Shown piece by piece: positions 38,840 through 48,415 of a stretch of 64,000 nt of DNA; within the stretch, counting starts at the first letter, position 1; each line of letters begins with the position of its first letter. Both the position numbers and the translations under genes were made by a program. The notes under the pieces were generated by a model. The model was not told the origin of the DNA. It did not search any database and saw only the letters and a list, made by a program, of their open reading frames with translations. Origin of the DNA: Bacteroidia bacterium (GTDB taxonomy: Bacteria > Bacteroidota > Bacteroidia > Chitinophagales > Saprospiraceae). The DNA is taken from positions 1 to 64,000 of the forward strand of contig JAUIEA010000005.1 in assembly GCA_030429045.1 (NCBI GenBank), read 5' to 3'.

Positions 38840-38847
38840 CAAAGGTA
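38840..38847 (-). promoter_or_regulatory. -7 promoter element TACCTTTG, 4 nt from ATG at 38835
   Basis: Reverse strand reads TACCTTTGGGTTATGCTTGCACAC. Confidence 0.5.
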
Positions 38848-38936
38848 GGGAATCACAAGCAGGAGAAGAGCCGTTCACATTTGATATCGCCGGGAAAATA
38901 GCCTGCTGTTTTGATGGTGACCACAAGGCAAAGGCC

Positions 38937-38944
38937 TACCTTTG
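38937..38944 (+). promoter_or_regulatory. -7 promoter element TACCTTTG
   Basis: 20 nt upstream of ATG 38965, inside the track's 5' extension. Confidence 0.5.
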
Positions 38945-38964
38945 GCGCACGAAAATCAGTAGAA

Positions 38965-40197
38965 ATGGATCAGCGATTAGAGACCTATAAGTCAGATGCC
39001 CCGGAAATTGTGTTTGAGTGGCACGACAGTGAGACCGAAGCCCGCGGGTGGGTGGTGATCAATAGCTTGCGAGGCGGGGCAGCGGGTGGAGGAACCCGGA
39101 TGCGCCAGGGTCTGACCCGTGATGAGGTGGTTTCATTGGCCAAGGTCATGGAGATCAAATTCTCCGTGAGTGGTCCTGCGATCGGTGGTGCCAAATCAGG
39201 CATTGATTTCAACCCCAATGATCCGCGTCGTGATGGCGTGCTTCGCCGCTGGTACAAGGCCGTTTTCCCCTTGTTGAAAAACTACTACGGAACGGGAGGG
39301 GATCTCAATGTGGATGAAATGAAGGATGTCATTCCGATCACGGAGGACCTGGGCCTGTGGCATCCACAGGAAGGGGTCGTGAACGGGCACTTTAAGAGTG
39401 CCAAGGGAGATCGGATCCAGATCATCGGGCAATTGAGATATGGCTGTGCCAAAATGGTAGAAGACCCGGCCTATGCCCCTCCGGGACGGCATAAGCATGC
39501 AGTTGCTGACCTGATCACCGGTTATGGTGTCAGTGAGTCCATCCGGCATTATTACGACCTGTTCCGGCATGAGACCTTGCAGGGAAAACGGGTCATTATC
39601 CAGGGGTGGGGGAATGTGGCAGCTGCGGCAGGATATTACCTGTCGGCCCACGGGGCGTTGATCACCGGTATCATCGATCTGGGTGGGGTGGTGCTCGCTC
39701 CGGATGGTCTGGATTACCACCAGGTGGAGGATATCTTCCTCAGCCGGAAAGGAAATAAACTGGATCATGCCATGGCCATACCCTATGAAGAGGGAAAGGA
39801 CAGGGTCTGGGAGATGCCTGCTGATATCTTTATGCCCGGAGCCGCGAGTAAGATTGTTTCACCCGAGCAGATCCGGGGTCTGATGGATCGCGGGCTGGAG
39901 GTCATCAGCTGCGGGGCCAATGTCCCGTTTACGGATGATGGCGTCTTTTTTGGCCCCACTGCGATAGAAGTCGACAAACGGATCAGTCTCATTCCGGATT
40001 TTATCGCGAATTGTGGCATGGCACGGGTATTTGCCTATCTCATGCAGCCGGATATTCAAGTGACGGATCACGGTATTTTTGAGGATGTGTCTGCGACGAT
40101 TCGCAAGGCCTTGCAGGACGTCAAAGCGGAATCAGCAGATCTGACCCGAATTTCCACCCGGGCCACTGAAATTGCCATGAAAAAGCTGGGGTTCTAG
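38965..40197 (+). CDS. Glu/Leu/Phe/Val dehydrogenase family protein
   Basis: LRGGAAGGGTRMRQGLTRDEVVSLAKVMEIKFSVSGPAIGGAKSGIDFNPNDPRR; KRVIIQGWGNVAAAAGYYL Rossmann. Confidence 0.93.
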   Translation: MDQRLETYKSDAPEIVFEWHDSETEARGWVVINSLRGGAAGGGTRMRQGLTRDEVVSLAKVMEIKFSVSGPAIGGAKSGIDFNPNDPRRDGVLRRWYKAVFPLLKNYYGTGGDLNVDEMKDVIPITEDLGLWHPQEGVVNGHFKSAKGDRIQIIGQLRYGCAKMVEDPAYAPPGRHKHAVADLITGYGVSESIRHYYDLFRHETLQGKRVIIQGWGNVAAAAGYYLSAHGALITGIIDLGGVVLAPDGLDYHQVEDIFLSRKGNKLDHAMAIPYEEGKDRVWEMPADIFMPGAASKIVSPEQIRGLMDRGLEVISCGANVPFTDDGVFFGPTAIEVDKRISLIPDFIANCGMARVFAYLMQPDIQVTDHGIFEDVSATIRKALQDVKAESADLTRISTRATEIAMKKLGF

Positions 40198-40565
40198 GCG
40201 ACCAGGTCATAATTGCCAATGGCCAGCATCACCAGGGTACAGGCTCTGATCACCTCGATACCGGCAGCGCTGGCCATACGCATCAGTTCCGGGTTCTCTG
40301 TTCCCGGGTTGAAGATGATCCGTCTGGGGTGATATCCCAGGATCCGGTCATACACGGGTATCTGGTTGGCAGGCCCCAGATAGAGGGTGATGGTATCCAG
40401 ATCGTCGATAGTAGCGGGCCATTCGGTCAGAATATCCACATCTTCAATGCGCCCCTTTCGGGAGCCGACGGCAATAACTTCATGGCCCTTCCAACGCAAT
40501 TGTTCAACGGCGGAATAGGAATAACGGATCGGGTTGGGAGAGGCCCCCAGCACTAAAGTCTTCAT
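40194..40565 (-). CDS. CoA-binding domain protein (YccU-like)
   Basis: MKTLVLGASPNPIRYSYSAVEQLRWKGHEVIAVG...IIFNPGTENPELMRMASAAGIEVIRACTLVML. Confidence 0.9.
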   Translation of the reverse strand: MKTLVLGASPNPIRYSYSAVEQLRWKGHEVIAVGSRKGRIEDVDILTEWPATIDDLDTITLYLGPANQIPVYDRILGYHPRRIIFNPGTENPELMRMASAAGIEVIRACTLVMLAIGNYDLVA

Positions 40566-40610
40566 GAATGTACAACCCGGTAGGCGGTCAATAAGTTGGC
40601 GACAGGGACA

Positions 40611-41858
40611 TCAGACCAGCATCCGGACAGGAGCACTGAGCATCTGGCTGAAGGTCTGCAGGAATTTGGCACCCATTGCCCCGTCGACTACGCGATGATC
40701 ACAGGACAGGGTCACCTTCATCCGGTGACCAACCGTGATCTGCCCATCTTTCACCACAGGCTTTTGGGAAATACCTCCAACAGCCAGGATGCAGGCATCC
40801 GGAGGGTTGATGATGGCGGTAAACTCCTCAATGCCAAACATGCCCAGGTTGGAGATGGTAAACGTATTCCCCTGCATTTCTTCCGGTTGCAGCTTTTTAT
40901 TCTTTGCCTTTTCAGCGAATGCGGCCACTTCCTGATTGATCTGGGTGAGTGACTTCAGATCTGCCTGTCGCACTACGGGGACCAGCAATCCTTCGTCGAC
41001 GGCTACAGCGACACCGATATTGATATCATGATTGGTCCGGATCCGATCGCCGAGCCAGGAGGAGTTGATACCCGGATGTAAACGAAGGGCCTTGGTCGCG
41101 GCCTTGATCACCAGGTCGTTAAAGGAGATTTTAGAAGGTGCGAGCTCATTGATCATTTTCCGGTCGATCATGGCTTGATCCATATCGACCTCAATGGTCA
41201 GATAGAAGTGAGGTGCGCTGAATTTGCTTTCACCCAGACGTCGGGCAATGGTTTTGCGCATTTGTGAAACGGGGACATCGGTGAATCCACCGGCGGGCAT
41301 GGTCACCAAAGGGGCAGGTGCTGGACCGCTCATGGAGGCGGGTTGGCCTTCCAGGAAGGCTTCGATATCCCGTTTGACTACTCGTCCGCCATCGCCTCCC
41401 GATCCGGCAACCCGGCTCAGGTCAATACCGGCTTTTTCGGCCATGGCCTTTGCGAGGGGAGAAGCCTTCACCCGCTGACCCTCTGCGGCAGGGGCTGGCG
41501 CGGGCGCCTGTGTGGAAGATGCGGATGTCTCGTCAGGGGTACTGGCAGGCACCGACTCAGGGGCAGGGGCTGCCCCGTTCCCGCCGGATTCGGCCTGATC
41601 CAGGAGGGCCTGGTAATCCTCTCCTTCTTCTCCGACGATGGCCAGCAGACCATTTACCGGGATCACTCCCTGTTCTACGCCAATGTAGAGGAGGGTCCCT
41701 TCCTGGTAGGTTTCCAATTCCATGGTCGCCTTGTCCGTTTCGACCTCTGCCAGGACGTCACCTGACTCTACTTTATCGCCCACTTTCTTGAGCCAGGAGA
41801 CAATATTGCCTTCTTCCATGGTGTCGCTCATGCGCGGCATCCGGATGATCTCTGCCAT
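40611..41858 (-). CDS. Pyruvate dehydrogenase complex E2 (dihydrolipoamide acetyltransferase)
   Basis: Lipoyl domain VETDKATMELE; PSBD ASPLAKAMAEKAGIDLSRVAGSGGDGGRVVKRDIE; catalytic SCDHRVVDGAMGAKFL. Start MAEIIRMPRMSDTMEEG. Confidence 0.96.
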   Translation of the reverse strand: MAEIIRMPRMSDTMEEGNIVSWLKKVGDKVESGDVLAEVETDKATMELETYQEGTLLYIGVEQGVIPVNGLLAIVGEEGEDYQALLDQAESGGNGAAPAPESVPASTPDETSASSTQAPAPAPAAEGQRVKASPLAKAMAEKAGIDLSRVAGSGGDGGRVVKRDIEAFLEGQPASMSGPAPAPLVTMPAGGFTDVPVSQMRKTIARRLGESKFSAPHFYLTIEVDMDQAMIDRKMINELAPSKISFNDLVIKAATKALRLHPGINSSWLGDRIRTNHDINIGVAVAVDEGLLVPVVRQADLKSLTQINQEVAAFAEKAKNKKLQPEEMQGNTFTISNLGMFGIEEFTAIINPPDACILAVGGISQKPVVKDGQITVGHRMKVTLSCDHRVVDGAMGAKFLQTFSQMLSAPVRMLV

Positions 41859-41979
41859 GCCAGGAGTTTTGTGTCTTGCAAAAATGCAAACTTTTCCCCA
41901 AACCGCCGGGTTTGTTGATTGATCAACGAAATGCATAAAAAGGGACTGCGGTTCAATTCAGGCAGGTTATTTTTACGGG

Positions 41980-42594
41980 ATGAACCATTCTTCACGCCTG
42001 CTTCAGGATGCTGTGGAGGCGTTTTCCAGTTTGCCGGGTATCGGTCGGAAGACGGCCTTGCGCCTGGCCTTGCACTTGTTGAAGCAGGAACCGGGGCAGG
42101 TTGACCAGCTGGCCGGTGCCATCAAACAGTTCAGGCGGGAGATCCGCCTGTGTTCTTCCTGCTTTAATCTGTCCGATGAGGACCGCTGTGCGATCTGTAC
42201 CGATCACCACCGGAACAAGAAGACCATCTGTGTCGTCGAAAGTGTCCGGGATGTGATGGCCATTGAAGAAACCCAGCAATACAGCGGCCTGTATCATGTA
42301 TTGGGAGGTGTGATCAATCCACTGGACGGCGTAGGTCCGGAACAATTGCAGATCGAATCTCTGGTATCCCGGATCCGACAGGAAGAACCGGAGGAGATCA
42401 TCATGGCTATTTCCCCAACCATTGAAGGTGAAACAACCATCTATTATATCTCCCGGCTGATGCGTGAATTACCCGTCAAGATCTCCACCATTGCCAGGGG
42501 AGTGGCCTTCGGGGGAGAATTGGAATATGCCGATGAGATCACGCTGGGCCGCTCGATCATGAGCAGGATCCCCTATGCATCCAATACGAAATGA
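41980..42594 (+). CDS. recR: Recombination mediator RecR
   Basis: LQDAVEAFSSLPGIGRKTALRLALHLL; zinc finger CSSCFNLSDEDRCAIC; Toprim ICVVESVRDVMAIEETQQYSGLYHVLGGVINPLDGVGPEQL. Confidence 0.98.
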   Translation: MNHSSRLLQDAVEAFSSLPGIGRKTALRLALHLLKQEPGQVDQLAGAIKQFRREIRLCSSCFNLSDEDRCAICTDHHRNKKTICVVESVRDVMAIEETQQYSGLYHVLGGVINPLDGVGPEQLQIESLVSRIRQEEPEEIIMAISPTIEGETTIYYISRLMRELPVKISTIARGVAFGGELEYADEITLGRSIMSRIPYASNTK

Positions 42595-44540
42595 TGGATC
42601 TGACCGTCATCATCGTCAGTTATAATGTCCGCCACTTTCTGGAGCAGGCCCTGCTTTCGGTCCGCAAAGCGGTTGCCGGGTTGGACGCGGAGGTGATCGT
42701 GGTGGATAATGACTCCGTTGACGACTCAGTCCTCATGGTCCGGGAACGCTTCCCGGAGGTCCGATTGATCGCCAACCAGGCCAATACGGGATTTGCCGTT
42801 GCCAATAATCAGGCGATCCGCCTGGCGAAAGGCCGATTTATCCTGTTGTTGAATCCGGACACTGTTGTTGAAGAGGATACTTTTTCCAAATGTATCCAGT
42901 TTATGGATGCCCATCCGGATGCCGGTGCGTTGGGTGTGCGGATGATCGATGGCGGGGGGAAATACCTCCCGGAGTCGAAGCGTGGATTTCCCTCTCCGTT
43001 TGTGGCCTTTTGCAAGGCCTTTGGACTGTCCCGTCTGTTCCCCAAATCGGCCACATTCAATCGATATCATCTCGGTCATCTGGGGGAAATGGAGACGTCA
43101 CCGGTTGATGTACTGGCCGGTGCATTCATGTGGCTGAGAAGGGAGGCCCTGGACAAATCCGGATTGCTGGACGAGGCGTTCTTCATGTACGGTGAAGACA
43201 TCGATCTGTCCTACCGGATCCGGGAGGCAGGATATCTCAATTATTATTATCCCGAGGTCACCATCATCCACTATAAAGGGGAGAGTACCCGAAAGGGAAG
43301 TCTGAACTATATCCGGATCTTCTACCAGGCCATGATCCTGTTTGCGGAGAAGCATTTTTCCGGCAGTCGGAAGTCGTGGTATGTCCTGTTTATCCGTTTA
43401 GCCATCTATCTGCGCGCCTGGATGACTGTGATTCGCAATGTTTTCAGGCGTTGCTGGCTGTTCCTCCTGGATGTCCTCTTGCTGTGGGGCGGGGTGATCC
43501 TGATCAAGGATTTCTGGGCAGAGTTCTATTTCAATGATCCCTCCTATTATCCGGCCCACTTCAATTCGATCAATGCCCCTCTCTATGCCCTGATCTGGAC
43601 GGGAGGACTCTACCTCAGCGGGGCATATGATCGCAAGGACGATCTGTGGTCAGCTGCAAGAGGGCTGTTACTGGGAAGCTTGCTGATCGCTGCAGTGTAC
43701 GGCTTTCTGGACCAGCCCTATCGAACATCGAGAGCAGTGATCCTGATGGGTACGGTCTGGGCCCTGCTGTCCGTCCTGCTCATCCGGATGTTGGCTCATT
43801 ACGTGAAATATGGTGAATGGCGGGCGGGGGTCCGAAAAGCGGCCAGTCTGGTGGTGGTCGGTTCACATGCGGAATGCGAGCGGGCCATGCAGTTGCTGAG
43901 CAAGCTGCACATCTCCAAAAACCTGGTGGGTTACCTTTCTCCGGAGGATGATTATGATCCCCATCTTTTCCTCAACCATATCCGTCGTCTCGACGAGGTG
44001 GTCAGTGTCTTCCGGGTGCAGGAAGTGATCTTTTGTGCGCGGGATGTGCGTTCTGATCACATGATGCAGTGGATGAACCTGATCGGGTCCGCAGTGGAGT
44101 ACCGGATCCTTCCGGAAGGAGGCGTCAGTATCATAGGTAGTGCATCTTCCATGTCGTCCGGTGAATTATACACGACGGATGTGCGTTTTCGATTGGCAGA
44201 CGCGGTGAAGCGCCGGCATAAGCGGATCCTCGATATCGGTATTTCCCTGGTGTTGTTGATCAGCAGTCCGATCCTGGTCTGGTTTCAACGGCAGAAGGGT
44301 CGGTTCTTTCGGAACATGGCCCTCCTGCTCACGGGTCGGCGGACCCTGGTGAGCTATGGCGAATCCAGGGATGCCCTGCCGAGGTTGCGCCCGGGATTGC
44401 TCCAGCCCTCCGATGCCCATCCGTGGTTGAACCTGGATCAACGAACGGCCCACCATCTGGATTTTCTCTATGCCAGGGACTATGGTATCGAAAAGGATCT
44501 GCGCATCCTGATGCGAAATTTCAGGCGTTTGGACCGCTAG
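42591..44540 (+). CDS. GT2 glycosyltransferase fused to TM/CoA_binding_3/bacterial-sugar-transferase-like region
   Basis: N-terminus DLTVIIVSYNVRHFLEQAL...LLLNPDT...EDIDLSYRIREAGY (GT2). C-terminus has TM segments, Rossmann-like VVVGSHAECERAM and KRRHKRILDIGISLVLLISSPILVWF like the N-terminus of sugar transferases. Confidence 0.85.
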   Translation: MMDLTVIIVSYNVRHFLEQALLSVRKAVAGLDAEVIVVDNDSVDDSVLMVRERFPEVRLIANQANTGFAVANNQAIRLAKGRFILLLNPDTVVEEDTFSKCIQFMDAHPDAGALGVRMIDGGGKYLPESKRGFPSPFVAFCKAFGLSRLFPKSATFNRYHLGHLGEMETSPVDVLAGAFMWLRREALDKSGLLDEAFFMYGEDIDLSYRIREAGYLNYYYPEVTIIHYKGESTRKGSLNYIRIFYQAMILFAEKHFSGSRKSWYVLFIRLAIYLRAWMTVIRNVFRRCWLFLLDVLLLWGGVILIKDFWAEFYFNDPSYYPAHFNSINAPLYALIWTGGLYLSGAYDRKDDLWSAARGLLLGSLLIAAVYGFLDQPYRTSRAVILMGTVWALLSVLLIRMLAHYVKYGEWRAGVRKAASLVVVGSHAECERAMQLLSKLHISKNLVGYLSPEDDYDPHLFLNHIRRLDEVVSVFRVQEVIFCARDVRSDHMMQWMNLIGSAVEYRILPEGGVSIIGSASSMSSGELYTTDVRFRLADAVKRRHKRILDIGISLVLLISSPILVWFQRQKGRFFRNMALLLTGRRTLVSYGESRDALPRLRPGLLQPSDAHPWLNLDQRTAHHLDFLYARDYGIEKDLRILMRNFRRLDR

Positions 44541-44616
44541 GGCGGCGAGGGGGCGATCCACCTCTGACCAGTTCGTATCTTCGAGGATCGCATTTCACTT
44601 ATCCGGAGTCACTATT

Positions 44617-45819
44617 ATGCACCTTATCGAAAAGATCCAGGCTCACGCACAGAAAGGCCATGCAGATGTCGTCGGAATTCGGCGCCACCTGCATATGTAT
44701 CCGGAGCTGTCCTTTGAAGAACAAGAAACGGCTGCCTATATCGCCGCCCGCCTGACAGAATGGGGGATTCCCTTCACCTCCGGCTGGGCAGGTCACGGGC
44801 TGGTCGCTGTGTTGCAGGGAAGCGGACCCGGGCCAACAGTTGCATTGCGGGCAGATCTTGATGCTTTGCCCATTACCGAAGCCAATGAGGTGGACTACCG
44901 ATCCCGGAATCCAGGTGTCATGCACGCCTGTGGGCATGATGTTCATTCTGCCTCCCTCCTCGGGGCCTTGCGAATTCTTTGGTCCTTACAATCGGAATGG
45001 AAGGGTACGGTTCGGGCCATCTTCCAGCCAGCTGAAGAAAAACATCCCGGAGGCGCATCCCTCCTGATCAAGGAAGGTGTCCTGGAGAATCCGCGGCCAT
45101 CCGCCATATTCGGTCAACATGTATTGCCCACCATGCCGGCGGGCAAAGTTGGATTCAGGGAGGGGGTCTGCATGGCCTCCGCAGATGAATTGTACCTCAC
45201 GATCGAAGGGAAGGGGGGGCATGGTGCCATGCCTCATCTGACCCGGGACCCCATCGCTATCACCTCGACCTTGATCAATGCCTTGCAGCAGATCGTCAGC
45301 CGAAATGCAAACCCTATCTCTCCGTCCGTTCTCACCTTTGGCCGTATCTGGTCGGATGGGGGAGCGACCAATGTGATCCCGGACAAGGTGCATCTGGAAG
45401 GTACTTTCCGGGCCCTGGATGAGACCTGGAGGGAAGAAGCCCATCGCCTGTTGACCAGTGTCTGTACCGGAGTGGCCCAATCGATGGGTGCGACCTGCCA
45501 CCTGGAGATCAGGAAAGGGTATCCTACCCTGATCAGTGATGTGGAGACAACCCGTCGGGCGAGGTCCTGGGCCGAGGCCTATCTGGGCCGGGATGCCGTC
45601 GAAGAGCTTGATATCCGCATGGGGGCTGAGGATTTTGCGTATTACAGTCAGGTGATGCCGGCCTGTTTCTATCGCCTGGGCACCGGAAATACTGCTGCCG
45701 GGATCACGTCAGGCCTGCATACGCCGCGCTTTGATGTAGATGAGACTGCCCTGGAGATCGGGAGTGGCCTGATGGCCTGGATGGCAATGGCGCAGTTGTC
45801 AGAACAAATCGCGGAATAG
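44617..45819 (+). CDS. M20 family amidohydrolase/metallopeptidase
   Basis: RRHLHMYPELSFEEQETAAYI; ALRADLDALPITE; HACGHDVHSASLLGAL; FQPAEE; GAEDFAYYSQVMPACFYRLG. Confidence 0.96.
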   Translation: MHLIEKIQAHAQKGHADVVGIRRHLHMYPELSFEEQETAAYIAARLTEWGIPFTSGWAGHGLVAVLQGSGPGPTVALRADLDALPITEANEVDYRSRNPGVMHACGHDVHSASLLGALRILWSLQSEWKGTVRAIFQPAEEKHPGGASLLIKEGVLENPRPSAIFGQHVLPTMPAGKVGFREGVCMASADELYLTIEGKGGHGAMPHLTRDPIAITSTLINALQQIVSRNANPISPSVLTFGRIWSDGGATNVIPDKVHLEGTFRALDETWREEAHRLLTSVCTGVAQSMGATCHLEIRKGYPTLISDVETTRRARSWAEAYLGRDAVEELDIRMGAEDFAYYSQVMPACFYRLGTGNTAAGITSGLHTPRFDVDETALEIGSGLMAWMAMAQLSEQIAE

Positions 45820-45933
45820 ATGAAACATTTTTCTCATATGAACAGTAAACGGGAGGAGTGACCTAGCATTATATAGGATATTTATTTATATTTATTCTAT
45901 AGTTACATTGAACTCCAAACCTAGCAATACCCC

Positions 45934-47145
45934 ATGGCCAAGATCCTGATCGCTGATGATGAACAGAGTATCCGTCGCACGTTGCGCGAGATCCTCGAAT
46001 TTGAGAAGTACAAAGTGGACGAAGCTGGTGACGGCTTGGAATGTCTGGCCAAGGTCAAACAGAACAAATATGATGTCATCATTCTGGACATCAAGATGCC
46101 CAAAATGGATGGCATGGAAACCCTGGAAAAGATCCAGCATATCGCACCGGACACCCCGGTGGTGATGATCAGTGGCCATGCCAGTATTGACACAGCTGTC
46201 GAAGCGGTCAAGAAGGGGGCATTTGACTTCATTTCCAAGCCACCGGATCTGAACAGGATGCTGATCACCATTCGCAACGCGATGGACAAATCCAGTTTGA
46301 TCGTCGAGACGCGCGTTCTGCAACGCAAGGTGGGTCATATCAAGACCCAGGAGATGATCGGTCAATCAGAGAGCATCCAGCAGATCCAGGAAACCATCGA
46401 ACGTGTCGCTCCGACGGATGCGCGGATCCTGATCACCGGAGAAAATGGTACAGGGAAAGAGCTGGTGGCCCGATGGGCACATGCCAAGAGCCCCCGCAAT
46501 CCGCATCCACTGATCGAGGTCAACTGTGCAGCCATCCCTTCCGAGCTCATTGAAAGTGAGTTGTTTGGACATGAAAAAGGGGCGTTCACCTCAGCTGTCA
46601 AACAGCGAATCGGCAAATTTGAACAGGCCAATGGCGGCACACTTTTTCTGGATGAGATCGGTGATATGAGCCTTTCTGCCCAGGCTAAGGTCTTGCGGGC
46701 TCTCCAGGAAAACCGCATTACCCGTGTCGGTGGGGACAAGGAAATTTCGGTTGACGTGCGCGTCATTGCCGCGACCAACAAAGACCTCCGGAAAATGATC
46801 CAGGAGGGCAAGTTTCGGGAGGATCTGTACCACCGACTGGCCGTGATCATCATTCATGTCCCCTCGTTGAACGATCGCCTGGAAGATATCCCCGAACTCG
46901 TCGAGCACTTCATCACCCAGATCTGCGGCGATTACGGTATTTCAACCAAGAAGATAGATACCGATGCGCTGGCCGCATTGCAGCAGATCACCTGGACCGG
47001 AAATATCCGGGAGCTCCGGAACGTGGTCGAACGCCTGATCATCCTGAGTGGTAAGTCCATATCGGAAGAGGATGTCCAGCGTTATGTCGTGCCTTCCAGC
47101 GCCAAACCATCCAAGGTGGTCGACAAGTTGGAGACGATCGGGTAA
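45934..47145 (+). CDS. NtrC-family sigma-54-dependent response regulator lacking a recognisable C-terminal HTH
   Basis: Receiver VIILDIKMPKMDG; AAA+ TGENGTGKELVARWAH, HEKGAFTSA, GGTLFLDEIGDMS, WTGNIRELRNVVERL; ends 38 aa after the last. Confidence 0.93.
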   Translation: MAKILIADDEQSIRRTLREILEFEKYKVDEAGDGLECLAKVKQNKYDVIILDIKMPKMDGMETLEKIQHIAPDTPVVMISGHASIDTAVEAVKKGAFDFISKPPDLNRMLITIRNAMDKSSLIVETRVLQRKVGHIKTQEMIGQSESIQQIQETIERVAPTDARILITGENGTGKELVARWAHAKSPRNPHPLIEVNCAAIPSELIESELFGHEKGAFTSAVKQRIGKFEQANGGTLFLDEIGDMSLSAQAKVLRALQENRITRVGGDKEISVDVRVIAATNKDLRKMIQEGKFREDLYHRLAVIIIHVPSLNDRLEDIPELVEHFITQICGDYGISTKKIDTDALAALQQITWTGNIRELRNVVERLIILSGKSISEEDVQRYVVPSSAKPSKVVDKLETIG

Positions 47146-47275
47146 ACCCCGTTTTCAAACATCAATAGTTGCACCGGGTCCTGCCCCTGACCCATTTGAT
47201 AACAAATCTCGGGGATTCACGTTATATCCTTCTGTGAATGCCCATACTGGCATCAGAGATAGATTTATTTCAACT

Positions 47276-48010
47276 ATGGAACCAAACGGAAAAGAAACCG
47301 TGGTGCACAAAAACACCATGAAGCAATGGAGCCGTATTAAAGGTGAGAATGCCTGGACCATGTTCAAGGTCATGGCCGAGTTCGTGGACGGCTTTGAAAA
47401 ACTCAATCATATCGGTCCGTGTATTTCGATCTTCGGTTCGGCGCGAACAAAACCCGATCATCCCAATTATAAGCTGGCAGTGGATATCGCCAGGCGACTG
47501 ACAGAAGAAGGATTTGGCATCATCACCGGTGGTGGTCCCGGGATCATGGAGGCCGGAAACAAGGGTGCGTCGCTCTACGGCGGACTCTCTGTAGGCCTCA
47601 ACATCCACTTGCCTCATGAACAGAACAACAACCAGTTTATCGATATGGAGAAGAGCCTCAATCACCGCTACTTCTTTGTTCGAAAGGTGATGTTCGTCAA
47701 ATATGCCCAGGCCTTTGTGGTCCTGCCCGGCGGCTTTGGTACCCTGGACGAGCTTTTTGAGGTCCTGACCCTGATCCAGACCAAAAAGATCAACCCGGTA
47801 CCTGTTGTACTGGTCGGCACCTCCTTCTGGAGTGGACTGAAGGACTGGATAGAAACCACGATGCTGGGTCAGGAAAACAATATCAATGCAGAGGATCTGA
47901 ACCTCTTCAGTATCACCGACGATCCGGCCGAGGTGGTCCAGGTCATTAACGACTGGTATTCTGTAGGCCCGACCGGACAAGGAGAGCTGAGTCCGAACTA
48001 CGAATTGTAA
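47276..48010 (+). CDS. LOG family (TIGR00730) protein, lysine-decarboxylase-like
   Basis: ISIFGSARTKPDHPNYKLAVDIARRLTEEGFGIITGGGPGIMEAGNKGA; VVLPGGFGTLDELFEVLTLIQT. Start ATG 47276 rather than the track's GTG 47048. Confidence 0.94.
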   Translation: MEPNGKETVVHKNTMKQWSRIKGENAWTMFKVMAEFVDGFEKLNHIGPCISIFGSARTKPDHPNYKLAVDIARRLTEEGFGIITGGGPGIMEAGNKGASLYGGLSVGLNIHLPHEQNNNQFIDMEKSLNHRYFFVRKVMFVKYAQAFVVLPGGFGTLDELFEVLTLIQTKKINPVPVVLVGTSFWSGLKDWIETTMLGQENNINAEDLNLFSITDDPAEVVQVINDWYSVGPTGQGELSPNYEL

Positions 48011-48037
48011 GCACAGCACAGATTAATAATCATTCAG

Positions 48038-48070
48038 AAAAGCCTGCCCATTTCCGGAGCAGGCTTTTTT
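48038..48070 (+). terminator. Intrinsic terminator after LOG gene
   Basis: AAGCCTGC-(loop)-GCAGGCTTTTTTT. Confidence 0.75.
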
Positions 48071-48155
48071 TGTTTGGCAAATGTGGCATTCCCTTCCTTC
48101 CATATGCGGATTGCAGAAGCTCATTTCCATCAGATTTACGCTGAGAATCCAATTC

Positions 48156-48413
48156 CTACTGTGCTGCGGCAATGATTCGATCGACATAGGGCAGGGCTTC
48201 CAGAGCATCGATCTCATACTGGTCCTGGGTGTTCTGGAAGGACGTAAACCAGAACCATGGCCGCTCAGGTAGGGGTAGCTCAACCTGAAAATGAGTGGTG
48301 AGAAAAGGGACAATGACCTGTGGGTCCAGCCCCCCGCCCCTTTGGGACCAGGGTTGATCCTGGATCGGTGGCATCCTGATCAAGTTGAGCCTGCGCAGTT
48401 CAGGTCGACAGAG
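48156..48413 (-). pseudogene. Possible remnant, weakly like a subtilase (S8) prodomain
   Basis: Frame reads CRPELRRLNLIRMPPIQDQPWSQ...HFQVELPLPERPWFWFTSFQNTQDQYEIDALEALPYVDRIIAAAQ*; no obvious start codon or SD. Confidence 0.3.
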
Positions 48414-48415
48414 GG

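Noticed and set aside
47048-47275. N-terminal extension of the LOG ORF from a GTG
   Set aside because: Overlaps the sigma-54 regulator 3' end; homologous sequence begins near ATG 47276.
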